Positions 8,038 through 16,839 of a DNA stretch of 64,000 nt are shown piece by piece. Numbering within the stretch: position 1 is the stretch's first letter; every line of letters starts with the position of its first letter. A model generated the notes under the pieces. That model searched no databases. It had not been told where the DNA came from and was given only the letters and a program-made list of their open reading frames with translations. A program made the translations under genes and the position numbers. This DNA comes from UBA4782 sp034429195 (GTDB taxonomy: Bacteria; Chloroflexota; Anaerolineae; Anaerolineales; Anaerolineaceae), in the NCBI GenBank assembly GCA_034429195.1, contig DAOUGQ010000010.1, positions 68,778-132,777 of the forward strand. Reading direction: 5' to 3'.

Positions 8038-9492
8038 TTATACCTTCCTCGAATTCACAAGGAAAATTTTTATGAATCCCTGAATGTAATCGGGTAATGA
8101 TCCAACCAGTATAAGAATAAAGATATCTGGCATACCTTTTGGCATGTAAGCCAGACTGGTAATGAAATTAAACCGATTGCCATAAAAACCGCTTACCTGC
8201 CAAAAAACAACGATCAGAATAGCCGTTGGGATGATAAAGCTCATCGCAATATCCCATGCTTTTTTCGAAGGTGAATAATTTTGTATTCGTTTCTTCCAAT
8301 GCCGCAGAGCGAGGAAATTTCGGGTTTGAAGGATGAGGAGCGCAAGAACAATAATCCCCAGCCCCCATCCCACCCATTTTACTGACCAACCTTGTGAGAC
8401 AGGTTGCGGAGTGTTTCCTAAAATTACCGCTTCTACACTGGAAGTCAGTTGCACGGCGGATACAAAATGGTCAACCTGGTAGCCTTGATTAGTAAGCAAA
8501 ACAAATGCTCGTTCGCTATTTGGATAAATGTTGACTTCAGTGCGAAAGGTCTGGTTTGCACCGCCATGAACGATTTTGGCGCCACTATCAAAGATATACC
8601 AGCCCATCCCATATGAACCTGGCCCAGGTGTTAAAATGCGGTTCATCATTTCTTTTGAAACCAACCCTGAATCACCATTTAGGAAAGCGGCAGCATACTT
8701 TGCCATATCCTCCACAGTGGAGATGATGAATCCTTCACCAGCCCCGTAAATCGGGATATCTTCGGACATCGGTATCGGAAAGCTAAACACTCGTGAATAC
8801 CCTCGAGGAATATCGCGGTAAGTTGTCGTGTCAGCGCTAGAAGAATTCATGCCCAGCGGAAGGAGAATATTTTCTCGCACATATTCAGCATAGGTTTTGC
8901 CACTGGCGAGTTCCACAAGGTATGAAAGTACACTGTACCCCATATTGAAGTATTGATGCTTCACACCCACCGGAGCAGTAATTTTAGCCTTTGCCAGAGA
9001 ACGCACCGCCTGTTCAGGTGTGGCGTCATTGGGAATAAGAACACTAAACCCTGAGTCAGAAAGACCACTCGTATGGTGCAACAGGTGATTGATCGTGATC
9101 TGAGATGAAGCTGTTTCATCCGCTACCCGAAACCAGGGAATATACATCTTAACAGGCGTGTTAAGGTCAAGCTTACCTTGTTCTACTAATTGAGCAATTG
9201 CCAATGCAGTAAATGATTTACTTTGCGAGCCAATCAGCATTTGCGTTTGCGGTGTGACCGGATCGCCATTACCATCTACGCCATAACCCTTTAGATAAAC
9301 CACCTGATCTTTTTCGATAACCGCCAGGGCTACTCCTGGCAGTGAATGCTTCGTCATTTGAGCTTCAATCACAGAATCCAGTGTGCTAAAGTTTATTTCA
9401 ACAGATGTAGCAGAAGGCAAGCTTATCATATTAATTAGCAAAGGAAAAAGTATTGTTAAAGCAGCCAGTGTAGATGCCAGTATATTTTGCAT
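8038..9492 (-). CDS. Serine beta-lactamase-like hydrolase with C-terminal membrane segments
   Basis: A 484-residue class C beta-lactamase/penicillin-binding-protein-fold serine hydrolase. After a signal-like N-terminus comes the active-site S-Q-S-K (SxxK, about 86-89), a Y-F-N-M-G-Y stretch corresponding to the YxN motif and V-H-G-G as the third motif. About 130 C-terminal residues carry three or so hydrophobic segments. Such proteins act outside the cytoplasm on peptides, D-amino-acid peptides or esters, and activity on beta-lactams is not implied. Start: the frame opens at 9513, but GGGAGG sits just before ATG 9492. It is a single gene, convergent with the rsgA operon. Confidence 0.85.
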   Translation of the reverse strand: MQNILASTLAALTILFPLLINMISLPSATSVEINFSTLDSVIEAQMTKHSLPGVALAVIEKDQVVYLKGYGVDGNGDPVTPQTQMLIGSQSKSFTALAIAQLVEQGKLDLNTPVKMYIPWFRVADETASSQITINHLLHHTSGLSDSGFSVLIPNDATPEQAVRSLAKAKITAPVGVKHQYFNMGYSVLSYLVELASGKTYAEYVRENILLPLGMNSSSADTTTYRDIPRGYSRVFSFPIPMSEDIPIYGAGEGFIISTVEDMAKYAAAFLNGDSGLVSKEMMNRILTPGPGSYGMGWYIFDSGAKIVHGGANQTFRTEVNIYPNSERAFVLLTNQGYQVDHFVSAVQLTSSVEAVILGNTPQPVSQGWSVKWVGWGLGIIVLALLILQTRNFLALRHWKKRIQNYSPSKKAWDIAMSFIIPTAILIVVFWQVSGFYGNRFNFITSLAYMPKGMPDIFILILVGSLPDYIQGFIKIFLVNSRKV

Positions 9493-9671
9493 AAAGTCGC
9501 CTCCCGCACACAATTATATATGAAGTAAAAAAAGAGGATTTACCAAAATCTTTATGAAAAATTTACGCGATTACGAATAATTTTATGCTACTGTTGAAAA
9601 TGGTTTAATGCCTTACTATTTTTCATACTTTTATAATCGATGTACTGCCCAAAGGGGCTTTTATTTATTGA

Positions 9672-11228
9672 ATGAAAGATATTTATACATCAAAACTATT
9701 TTATTGGTTTGTTCATATTTTTTGCTTGATAATCATAATTGCATCAGGTTATTTTGCCCTGAATGCCTTTCAAATTAACCAAAAAAATGAAATCCAACAG
9801 ATTCAGAACCAGGGGCAAAAATTAGCTGCGGTTTTTGACCATGAATTAAATGTGCAAACTGTAAGCTTGAAAATCTTAGCAGCTGAAGCTCAAAGCGTAA
9901 TCGATGGTGATTTTATCTCAAAAAAGATTACCACAGCTGACCTGGTTCCCGTCAATAACTGTAAAGGATTTGCATTAAGCATTCCTGAAGGAGTAGAAGA
10001 AGATCAAATTGGCAATCTTACAGGTTTTGGTGAGATCCCAATTCATGGATCACCTCTTGCCAGAGAAATGGATATGGCGCTCAGTCTGTCACCCGCTTTT
10101 GAACAAATCATTAAGAACAATAATACATTGCCATGGGTTTACTATACATCGATCCATAAGTTTATTTATATTTATCCGCGAGTCTCGGTCGACGAATTCT
10201 TTTATAAAGATGTTCTTCTCGAAACAGAATTTTTTGTTATTGCTAAGCCAGAAAATAACCCAGAAAGAAAATTAGTTTGGTCATCACCTTATGAAGACCA
10301 AGCAGGAGCTGGGCAGATGGTAACCGTTAGCTATCCAATTTATGAAAATGATCAATTCCTGGGGGTTCTAAGTATTGACGTCTTATCATCATATCTTGAA
10401 TGGATACTTAAAAGTGGCACTTCTCAAAATGTAACCTCCTTTCTCGTTGGCCCTGAAGGTGAGAATATTGTAAATTCTGGTGAGAAAGAATTCGCTCTGG
10501 AAATTTCTCAATTTCAACCTGGAGAATTATTACAATTTGATGGAAAGTTCTATGCAATATTCCCATTGAGTGAAGTAAATTGGAGCGTAATCCTTGAAGT
10601 TGATAAATCACAGATAAGAATGAATGCAATAAAAGCGTCTGCCGATGAGATTCTGATTTTTCTTTTCGTAGCTTTTTGTATCCTTCTAATCCTCATCACA
10701 TATCAAAATATGCGTTTTGCACACTATATGGCAATTCATGATGATTTAACTGGAATGTTGAACCGTCGTAGTTTTGATAAATTATCTCTACAGGTATTAA
10801 AAAGAAAAGCTTCAGAAAATGCATTTCTTGGTATTGCAGTAATTGACATCGATCATTTTAAACAATATAACGATTTTTATGGTCATCTGGCAGGCGATGA
10901 AATTATTCGTCAAGTCGCTACAGTTTTGAAGAGCTGCCTAAGAAATTCTACCGATCTACTGTTTCGTGTGGGTGGAGAAGAGTTTGTCATCATGCTGATT
11001 TTGAATTCTCCGGATGATTTTCATCAAGTTCTAGAACGACTTGTCAACGAGGTCAGTGCTTTATGTATACCTCATGCCAACAGTTCATTTGGACATATCA
11101 CTGTATCATCAGGAGGAATTGTGACGAAAATCAATTCTGTTGCTACTATTGAAGAAGTATATAAACAAGCCGATACCGCTCTCTATATAGCCAAAGAATC
11201 AGGACGAAACTGCTGGACGATCAGATAA
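9672..11228 (+). CDS. Membrane diguanylate cyclase (sensor domain plus GGDEF)
   Basis: A 518-residue protein that should make cyclic di-GMP from GTP. It has one membrane span (about 11-31), a large extracytoplasmic CHASE/dCache-like sensing region (about 35-320), a second span (about 325-345) and a C-terminal GGDEF domain (about 350-518). The domain shows D-D-L-T-G-x-L-N-R-R and the active-site signature G-G-E-E-F at 434-438. The product-inhibition site RxxD, expected just before it, reads N-S-T-D, so feedback inhibition may be absent. The upstream ribosome-binding site is weak. No other cyclic-di-GMP gene is seen in the window. Confidence 0.92.
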   Translation: MKDIYTSKLFYWFVHIFCLIIIIASGYFALNAFQINQKNEIQQIQNQGQKLAAVFDHELNVQTVSLKILAAEAQSVIDGDFISKKITTADLVPVNNCKGFALSIPEGVEEDQIGNLTGFGEIPIHGSPLAREMDMALSLSPAFEQIIKNNNTLPWVYYTSIHKFIYIYPRVSVDEFFYKDVLLETEFFVIAKPENNPERKLVWSSPYEDQAGAGQMVTVSYPIYENDQFLGVLSIDVLSSYLEWILKSGTSQNVTSFLVGPEGENIVNSGEKEFALEISQFQPGELLQFDGKFYAIFPLSEVNWSVILEVDKSQIRMNAIKASADEILIFLFVAFCILLILITYQNMRFAHYMAIHDDLTGMLNRRSFDKLSLQVLKRKASENAFLGIAVIDIDHFKQYNDFYGHLAGDEIIRQVATVLKSCLRNSTDLLFRVGGEEFVIMLILNSPDDFHQVLERLVNEVSALCIPHANSSFGHITVSSGGIVTKINSVATIEEVYKQADTALYIAKESGRNCWTIR

Positions 11229-11481
11229 AAAACTGATTTAGCGAAAATATATTCAGCAAAATTTAGTAATGCTTTATAAATCATAGTGCCTAATATTTGA
11301 TTGAAGTTCTAGTAATAAAGAAATTTTTTACAATGGGTTTCGAAATTGCAGCGAATTTCAAACCTGATTGTTATTCTTTATTGGATTGACTATCATACTA
11401 CCCAGATTAAAAGTATTTTAATATTTTCGTATTTTTCTCCGAGATGATACAATTATTTATCCCGTCTTCTTGTGAAGAACA

Positions 11482-12624
11482 ATGAAAATTAAAAAGATAA
11501 TCCGTTTTTTCAACCGATTTTTTCAAATTAAGATGAAATTCATGCATGACAAGACTTTGTCGCTGGAACATCTTGACATGGGATTAAAAGATCGCAAGAA
11601 TACCAATCCTATTACTGATTACGAAAAAGCGGTCGTACAGCGGATCATGGATTCATACCAATATGCTGAGGTTGATGCACTCGCTGCACCCCTGGCGTAC
11701 CAACCCGGACATAAATGGAAACCCCAGATATTGGAGAAAAGAAGATCGTTCATTGAAGCAACGCACCAGAAAGATATTAATACTTTGGCACAACTTCTAA
11801 GAAATTTTTTCAGGAATAACGGAGCATTATCCATTCTCAAGTCAAATATGTTTCATGAGCTATCAGCAAAGAACGCTCTTCTTCGAAGCATGTATAAAAA
11901 AGAGCTGGCCTATGCCGTTCACACTGATTTACAAGTTTGGAAATCTACATTCCCGGCAGAATCTCTTAAATCCCTGAAGCTTTCAGATGTAGGTAACCCC
12001 TTTGGTTGTGAAGAAGATGGTGTGATCATTACCGGATCATCCTGTAGTCTGAATTATTATGCCAATAAAGTCAACAAACTAATCCAGGGAATTGAGAAAC
12101 CAGTTGTTGCGGAAATTGGCGGAGGTTTTGGAGGACTACTTTATTACCTGATGACATTCAATCCCGATGTGCATTGTATCAATTTTGATCTTCCAGAAGT
12201 ACTCATGATCGCACAGTACTATCTAATGATGTCGTTCCCTGAAAAACGGTTTCTCTTGTATGACGAGGCGCTTAAGAAAACCTTGATCAGCCAGAGAGAG
12301 ATCAAAATGTATGATGTCATTCTTTTACCTAATTTTTGTCTCCCCAGGTTGGATGACCTGTCAGTAGATGTATTTGTAAATACCCATAGCCTTTCCGAAA
12401 TGAGTTATCCAACAGTAGAAGAATATATCAAACAAATCAGCAGAGTGACGAAAAAATATTTCTATCACGAGAACAGCGAGGTCAAGAGAGAAATTGGTTA
12501 TGGGTTTAAAGAAACTACTTCCTCCGAGTTTCCAATCTCACCTGACAAGTTCCGTCTGGAATATAAAACCAAAGCTATTTGGAATGAACCTCGTTATTAT
12601 GAATTCCTTTACCAAAAGATTTAA
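11482..12624 (+). CDS. Putative sugar O-methyltransferase
   Basis: A 380-residue protein resembling the putative sugar O-methyltransferase family found in surface-polysaccharide loci. The central region has an AdoMet-binding-like glycine stretch E-I-G-G-G-F-G-G (about 211-218), followed by an acidic D-L-P-E strand. It probably methylates a hydroxyl on a cell-surface glycan precursor. The next gene, 20 bases downstream, looks like a glycan-synthesis transferase, which supports a surface-glycan role. Alternative start: ATG at 11533. Family assignment is from memory of motif and length, so moderate confidence. Confidence 0.7.
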   Translation: MKIKKIIRFFNRFFQIKMKFMHDKTLSLEHLDMGLKDRKNTNPITDYEKAVVQRIMDSYQYAEVDALAAPLAYQPGHKWKPQILEKRRSFIEATHQKDINTLAQLLRNFFRNNGALSILKSNMFHELSAKNALLRSMYKKELAYAVHTDLQVWKSTFPAESLKSLKLSDVGNPFGCEEDGVIITGSSCSLNYYANKVNKLIQGIEKPVVAEIGGGFGGLLYYLMTFNPDVHCINFDLPEVLMIAQYYLMMSFPEKRFLLYDEALKKTLISQREIKMYDVILLPNFCLPRLDDLSVDVFVNTHSLSEMSYPTVEEYIKQISRVTKKYFYHENSEVKREIGYGFKETTSSEFPISPDKFRLEYKTKAIWNEPRYYEFLYQKI

Positions 12625-12644
12625 AAACGCGCCTCACACTAAGT

Positions 12645-14021
12645 ATGAATGATATTTTCCTGAATTTTTTTTCAATCGTTGATGATCCAAATTCCTTTGT
12701 TTTTCACCGTGCAAACATGGTGAAGATTTTTTATGATGAATACACAACAATTCTGAAGAAAAAGACCGAACCTGTATACCGCAAAGACCTCCGCAACAAA
12801 TACAGTTTACAGGCATTGATCCGGTATCTTTCTCCAGTTAGATTGTTCAAAGCATTGTTATTTCTAACGAAACAGAAGAAACAGCCCGGCAAGATCTTCT
12901 GGTATGGCCTCACTGACCGGTATGTGATAGTCGAGAATAAAGTATATGATGTCTATAACTATAACATTCTAAAAATGTTAGGGCGTGAGAATGTGGTTTG
13001 TATGCAAGACATACGCGATAAACAATCAAAGACATATCTCCCTGACATCTACCTTGAAGATTTTGCCTTGCCAGTTTTCTTCCTACAGATTTATTTAACC
13101 GCTATCTGGAACCGAAAGATAAACCGATTCGCCAACAACCTGGTTCAAAAATATCCTGAGCTTGAGTTTTCAGCCAAACAGGTCAAAAGGATCGTTGTAA
13201 AATTCTGGGCAAAATATTTTCTCTTCTGGTCGATCATGAAGGCACTCAAGAGCAAATCAGTGGTCAACCTTTGTCATTACTCAAAACATTCCTTCAACCT
13301 GGCTTGCCGGCATCTGGGTATTCCAAATCTGGAATTAATGCATGGGCACATCATGCGTACCCATCCTTATTACAACATCCCAAATCTTCCCCCTGAATTT
13401 TTCCTGCCAATGCGCGAACTACTGCCCGATACCATTGGTGTTTACGGACAATATTGGAAAGATAACCTGATCGAAGGGAAACAGTTTTCTCATGAACAGG
13501 TTAAAATTGCAGGCTATTATTTATATAATGGTGGCATCCATAAATCAAAACAGGATAAACGCATAACCATTCTCATCACCACTCAACCTCATGTTCAAAA
13601 AGAGATCATCGAGTACGTTTCATTTCTAAAAGGTCAACTAAATCCAAGTAGTACAAAAGTCATCATAAAACCCCATCCAGCAGAAGATATTTCAAATTAT
13701 CTGGCTATTCAAGATGATCAACTTGTATATGTCATTACCAGTGATGTTTATACAATGCTTCAAACAGCAGATATTCATATCAGCGTGTTTTCGACAGTGC
13801 TATTCGAAGCAATTCGATATGACCTTACAAATTATGTGCTGTTTGTAGACAGGTTTGCCCGTGAGTGCAATGACATTCTTGAAAGTGGCGTGGCAGAAAG
13901 ACTCAATCTTGATGAGATACCTGCTCTTAATCCTGCTGCTTCGAAGACTGCTCGATACTACTTCGATGACTTTAACAGTCAAAGATTTCGTGATATGATC
14001 ATCAAGAAACCCCTATCGTGA
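12645..14021 (+). CDS. Surface-polysaccharide transferase-like protein (GT-B-like)
   Basis: A 458-residue cytoplasmic protein. The C-terminal half has features of GT-B-fold transferases used for capsule or teichoic-type polymers: M-H-G-H (about 230), I-T-T-Q-P (about 309), I-I-K-P-H-P-A-E (about 341-348), and F-S-T-V-L-F-E-A (about 382) followed by an aliphatic strand. The K-P-H-P motif recalls CDP-glycerol glycerophosphotransferases and KpsS/LipB-like capsule enzymes. Donor and acceptor are unknown. It lies directly after the sugar O-methyltransferase and likely shares its transcript. An isolated two-gene surface-glycan module such as this suggests lateral acquisition, but base composition is not visibly different. 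Confidence 0.6.
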   Translation: MNDIFLNFFSIVDDPNSFVFHRANMVKIFYDEYTTILKKKTEPVYRKDLRNKYSLQALIRYLSPVRLFKALLFLTKQKKQPGKIFWYGLTDRYVIVENKVYDVYNYNILKMLGRENVVCMQDIRDKQSKTYLPDIYLEDFALPVFFLQIYLTAIWNRKINRFANNLVQKYPELEFSAKQVKRIVVKFWAKYFLFWSIMKALKSKSVVNLCHYSKHSFNLACRHLGIPNLELMHGHIMRTHPYYNIPNLPPEFFLPMRELLPDTIGVYGQYWKDNLIEGKQFSHEQVKIAGYYLYNGGIHKSKQDKRITILITTQPHVQKEIIEYVSFLKGQLNPSSTKVIIKPHPAEDISNYLAIQDDQLVYVITSDVYTMLQTADIHISVFSTVLFEAIRYDLTNYVLFVDRFARECNDILESGVAERLNLDEIPALNPAASKTARYYFDDFNSQRFRDMIIKKPLS

Positions 14022-14033
14022 ATCATTCTATGG

Positions 14034-14039
14034 TATACT
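14034..14039 (+). promoter_or_regulatory. Extended -10 promoter element for rpsB
   Basis: TATACT preceded by TG-G (extended -10 form TGnTATACT), about 110 bases upstream of rpsB and just before the structured leader. No good -35 is visible, as expected for an extended -10 promoter. Confidence 0.5.
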
Positions 14040-14045
14040 TGCACC

Positions 14046-14140
14046 GCTTAAAAGTTCACACGCTTCTGCATTTTCCCTGGCGTGCTGGCCTATCGTGGAC
14101 AGTTCAGGGCAGCAAGACAGAAGCGGAGGATAAAAACGCA
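14046..14140 (+). promoter_or_regulatory. Structured 5' leader of rpsB (candidate S2 autoregulatory RNA)
   Basis: A long-range stem CGCTTCTG (14061-14068) / CAGAAGCG (14118-14125) encloses an inner stem CCCTG (14075-14079) / CAGGG (14105-14109), with a further hairpin inside. The outer 3' arm runs straight into GGAGG, about 20 bases before the true AAGGAG site. Ribosomal protein S2 represses rpsB-tsf through leader RNA structures in several phyla, so an S2-binding role is a reasonable inference. I cannot assign it to a named Rfam class. Confidence 0.5.
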
Positions 14141-14151
14141 AAGGAGAATAT

Positions 14152-15039
14152 ATGGCATCTGTAATTTCCATGAAAGCCCTGTTGGAAAGTGGTGTTCATT
14201 TCGGACACCGTACTAACAAGTGGAACCCGTTAATGAAGCCCTACATCTTCACCGAACGGAATGGCATCCACATTATCGACCTCCAGCAAACTGTAAAATG
14301 CATAAATACCGCATACAACCTTGTTCGTGACACTGTCATGAACGGTGGTTACGTTATGTTTGTTGGAACCAAACGTCAGGCACAGGATACAGTACGCGAA
14401 GAAGCTATTCGCTGCGGTATGCCCTACGTGACCGATCGCTGGTTGGGAGGTATGCTCACCAACTGGTCAACAATCTACCAGCGAATTATGGAACTGGAGC
14501 GCCTGGAAAAGCTGCGCGACAGCGGTGAGATCAACCGCCTGACGAAAAAAGAAGGCTTGCTTATCGAACGTGAAATCAAACGTCTTGAAACTCGTTTGAG
14601 TGGTGTTCGCAATATTTCACGCTTACCTGAATTGCTATTCATTGTTGATGTAACTCGTGAAGCAACTGCAGTACATGAAGCCAATTTAAAAAACATCCCC
14701 GTGATCGCCCTGGTAGATACCAACTGTGATCCACGTGGTGTTGATTATGTGATCCCTTCGAACGATGATGCCATCCGCGCCATCAAACTGTTGGTAGCAA
14801 AAATTGCTGATGCAGCTATCGAAGGGAAAGCCATGCATAAAGATGAAGACTTTGGCGCAGAAGTTGCTCCTGTTGAAAAACCATCGGTTTATGCCGAAGT
14901 AGGCAGTGCACATATTGAAGCGGAGTTGGAACTGGACGACGATGAATTACTGGGTTCTTCTACTCTGGCAAAGATCACCGGCGGAAGATCCTTTGAAACT
15001 GATGAAAGTGATTTCCGAATTTCGGATGAAGAAGAATAG
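14152..15039 (+). CDS. rpsB: 30S ribosomal protein S2
   Basis: A 295-residue S2 protein. The family N-terminus is clear (M-K-A-L-L-E-S-G-V-H-F-G-H), as are F-V-G-T-K-R-Q-A, the D-R-W-L-G-G-M-L-T-N-W block and the C-terminal A-L-V-D-T-N-C-D-P core. The last 55 or so residues form an acidic extension beyond the usual end, rich in D and E. The start follows AAGGAG at a good distance. It is the first gene of rpsB-tsf, with tsf 32 bases downstream. Confidence 0.98.
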   Translation: MASVISMKALLESGVHFGHRTNKWNPLMKPYIFTERNGIHIIDLQQTVKCINTAYNLVRDTVMNGGYVMFVGTKRQAQDTVREEAIRCGMPYVTDRWLGGMLTNWSTIYQRIMELERLEKLRDSGEINRLTKKEGLLIEREIKRLETRLSGVRNISRLPELLFIVDVTREATAVHEANLKNIPVIALVDTNCDPRGVDYVIPSNDDAIRAIKLLVAKIADAAIEGKAMHKDEDFGAEVAPVEKPSVYAEVGSAHIEAELELDDDELLGSSTLAKITGGRSFETDESDFRISDEEE

Positions 15040-15071
15040 TATTAATCGTGTACACTATATGAGGATAAGAA

Positions 15072-15680
15072 ATGGCAATCTCAACTGATTTGATCAAACA
15101 ACTTCGCGAATCAACAGGTGCAGGTATTTCTGATTGCAAGAATGCACTGGTTGAATCCAATGGTGACTTGAATAAAGCGCTCGATTATTTGCGCGAAAAA
15201 GGCCTGGCAATGGCTGCCAAACGGTCTGAACGCAAAGCAGCTGATGGCACAGTGGAAATCTACTCACACGGTAATGGCAGGGTGGGCGTTATGGTCGAAG
15301 TCAACTGTGAAACTGATTTTGTTGCCCGTTCAGAAGCATTTCGCACATTTGCTCACGAAATAGCACTACAAATTGCTGCTACTTCCCCTCTCTATGTAAA
15401 GGAAGAAGATATTCCTGCTGACGTGTTGGAGCATGAAAAAGAAATAGCCACTGCAAAAGCACGCGAAGAAGGAAAACCCGAAGCAGTCGTTCCCCGTATT
15501 GTAGACGGATATCTTGCCAAATTTAAAGACGAAACAGTTTTACTTCGCCAGGCATACATTCGTGATGAAGAGATTACTATTGAGAAACTACTTAATCAGA
15601 ATGTAGCAGCGCTGGGTGAAAATATCATCATTCGACGGTTTATCCGTTGGTCGTTGGGTGAAAGCACCGAAGAAGTATAG
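15072..15680 (+). CDS. tsf: Elongation factor Ts, short form
   Basis: A 202-residue guanine-nucleotide exchange factor for EF-Tu. The N-terminal UBA-like module has T-D-L-I-K-Q-L-R-E-S-T-G-A-G-I-S-D-C-K, followed by the core T-D-F-V-A-R contact motif (about 82). At about 200 residues it is the short form lacking most of the second core subdomain, as in Thermus-, Chloroflexota- and cyanobacterial-type EF-Ts, versus about 280 in E. coli. Start behind GAGGATAAGAA. A perfect terminator follows, so pyrH depends on readthrough or its own promoter. Confidence 0.97.
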   Translation: MAISTDLIKQLRESTGAGISDCKNALVESNGDLNKALDYLREKGLAMAAKRSERKAADGTVEIYSHGNGRVGVMVEVNCETDFVARSEAFRTFAHEIALQIAATSPLYVKEEDIPADVLEHEKEIATAKAREEGKPEAVVPRIVDGYLAKFKDETVLLRQAYIRDEEITIEKLLNQNVAALGENIIIRRFIRWSLGESTEEV

Positions 15681-15690
15681 TTATAAAGAA

Positions 15691-15717
15691 AGCCAACCGA
15701 AAGGTTGGCTTTTTCTT
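15691..15717 (+). terminator. Intrinsic terminator between tsf and pyrH
   Basis: AGCCAACC-GAAA-GGTTGGCT followed by TTTTCTT. A perfect 8-base-pair GNRA tetraloop hairpin. Because pyrH begins only about 20 bases later, it likely attenuates rather than fully separates the two. Confidence 0.9.
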
Positions 15718-15733
15718 AAATCCTCGGAGGATT

Positions 15734-16450
15734 ATGGACGAACTTAAATACCATCGCATTTTGCTAAAACTCAGTGGCGAATCACTTGGCAGCTCTGCTG
15801 GAAGCGGGATAGACCCAACCCAGGCTGTACACATTGCTCATATGGTTGCAGATGTGCGACAGATGGGTGTCGATGTTGCCATAGTGATCGGTGCGGGCAA
15901 CCTTTGGCGCGGTAAAGTCGGGCTCAACTCAGGAATGGATCGCGCCACTGCAGATTATATGGGGATGTTGGCAACGGTGATGAATGCTCTTGCGTTGATG
16001 GATGCACTGGAAAGCATCGATGTTGTCACCCGCGTACAGACCGCTATCGAGATGCATACGGTGGCAGAGCCTTACATTCGTCGTCGAGCCATTCGGCATC
16101 TTGAAAAAGGGCGTGTGGTGATCTTTGGCGGAGGGACAGGAAATCCGTATTTTTCAACAGATACCGCTGCTGCTTTGCGCGCCATGGAAATTGGTGCGGA
16201 TGTGCTCATCAAAGCCACCAAGGTCGATGGAGTGTACGATTCAGACCCAAAGCAGAACCCGAAGGCAAAGAAATTCGACAAGCTCACTTACATCGAAACC
16301 TTAAACCGAAAACTTGAAGTGATGGATAGTACTGCTGTTTCTTTGTGCATGGAAAATAAACTGCCTATCCTGGTTCTCAACTTGTGGGATCATGATTCTC
16401 TACGTAAAGCGCTTCTTGGCAAATCCGTTGGTACGCTTGTCTCAGATTAA
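15734..16450 (+). CDS. pyrH: Uridylate kinase (UMP kinase)
   Basis: A 238-residue hexameric UMP kinase of the amino-acid-kinase fold, making UDP from UMP. It shows the L-K-L-S-G-E-S-L-G start, the G-A-G-N-L-W-R-G loop, D-Y-M-G-M-L-A-T-V-M-N and G-G-T-G-N-P-Y-F-S-T-D-T-A-A near residue 135-148, all as in the family. A TCGGAGGATT ribosome-binding site precedes the ATG. It occupies the usual position after rpsB-tsf, but frr, the common next gene, is not here. A T-box and pheST follow instead. Confidence 0.98.
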   Translation: MDELKYHRILLKLSGESLGSSAGSGIDPTQAVHIAHMVADVRQMGVDVAIVIGAGNLWRGKVGLNSGMDRATADYMGMLATVMNALALMDALESIDVVTRVQTAIEMHTVAEPYIRRRAIRHLEKGRVVIFGGGTGNPYFSTDTAAALRAMEIGADVLIKATKVDGVYDSDPKQNPKAKKFDKLTYIETLNRKLEVMDSTAVSLCMENKLPILVLNLWDHDSLRKALLGKSVGTLVSD

Positions 16451-16516
16451 TAAATCTGAATGAAATTTGAGTCCTTTTCTGGTGAGAAATTGTCTGGGAA
16501 GTCTTCGTTTTTGTCC

Positions 16517-16544
16517 TTGACAATTCAGAGTGTTTAGCGATAAT
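16517..16544 (+). promoter_or_regulatory. Promoter of the pheST transcript
   Basis: TTGACA at 16517-16522, a 16-base spacer and GATAAT at 16539-16544. It is placed just before the T-box leader. Confidence 0.6.
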
Positions 16545-16550
16545 TAGTTC

Positions 16551-16830
16551 ATAGATAGTGATAAGCGAAGACAGAGGAAAGTAATCTGACAAGAGATCGA
16601 CAGGGAAGTTGGGGCATAGACTGAAACCCCAGCCCGATGGATGCCAGATGAAGTTCCCTCTCGAGCTTCCCAGGTGAACCCTGAAAAGTAGTAGTTTGGG
16701 ACGCAGGCGCAGCGTTACTGGCGCAACTAATCGCAAAATGCTGTTAGTATGAGTGGGCTGGTTATTCCAGCCAAGTTGGGTGGTACCACGGTCATCCCGT
16801 CCCTTCATGGATGGGATGATTTTTATTTTT
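16551..16830 (+). promoter_or_regulatory. T-box leader controlling pheST
   Basis: A roughly 280-base leader with the highly conserved T-box antiterminator core TGGTACCACGG at 16781-16791. A competing terminator follows, CATCCCGTCC / GGATGGGATG (16793-16818) plus a T-run. Stem I-type elements, including the GACAGAGGAAAGTAA stretch, lie near 16571-16590. T-boxes sense uncharged tRNA. Ahead of pheS the expected specifier is a Phe codon (UUC), but I did not fix its exact position. The ATG-containing open frame that begins at 16753 inside this leader is not the pheS start. Confidence 0.93.
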
Positions 16831-16839
16831 GGAGGAAGA

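Noticed and set aside
16753..16839. In-frame ATG extension of pheS beginning at 16753
   Set aside because: It runs through the T-box antiterminator and terminator; ATG 16840 has a perfect ribosome-binding site.
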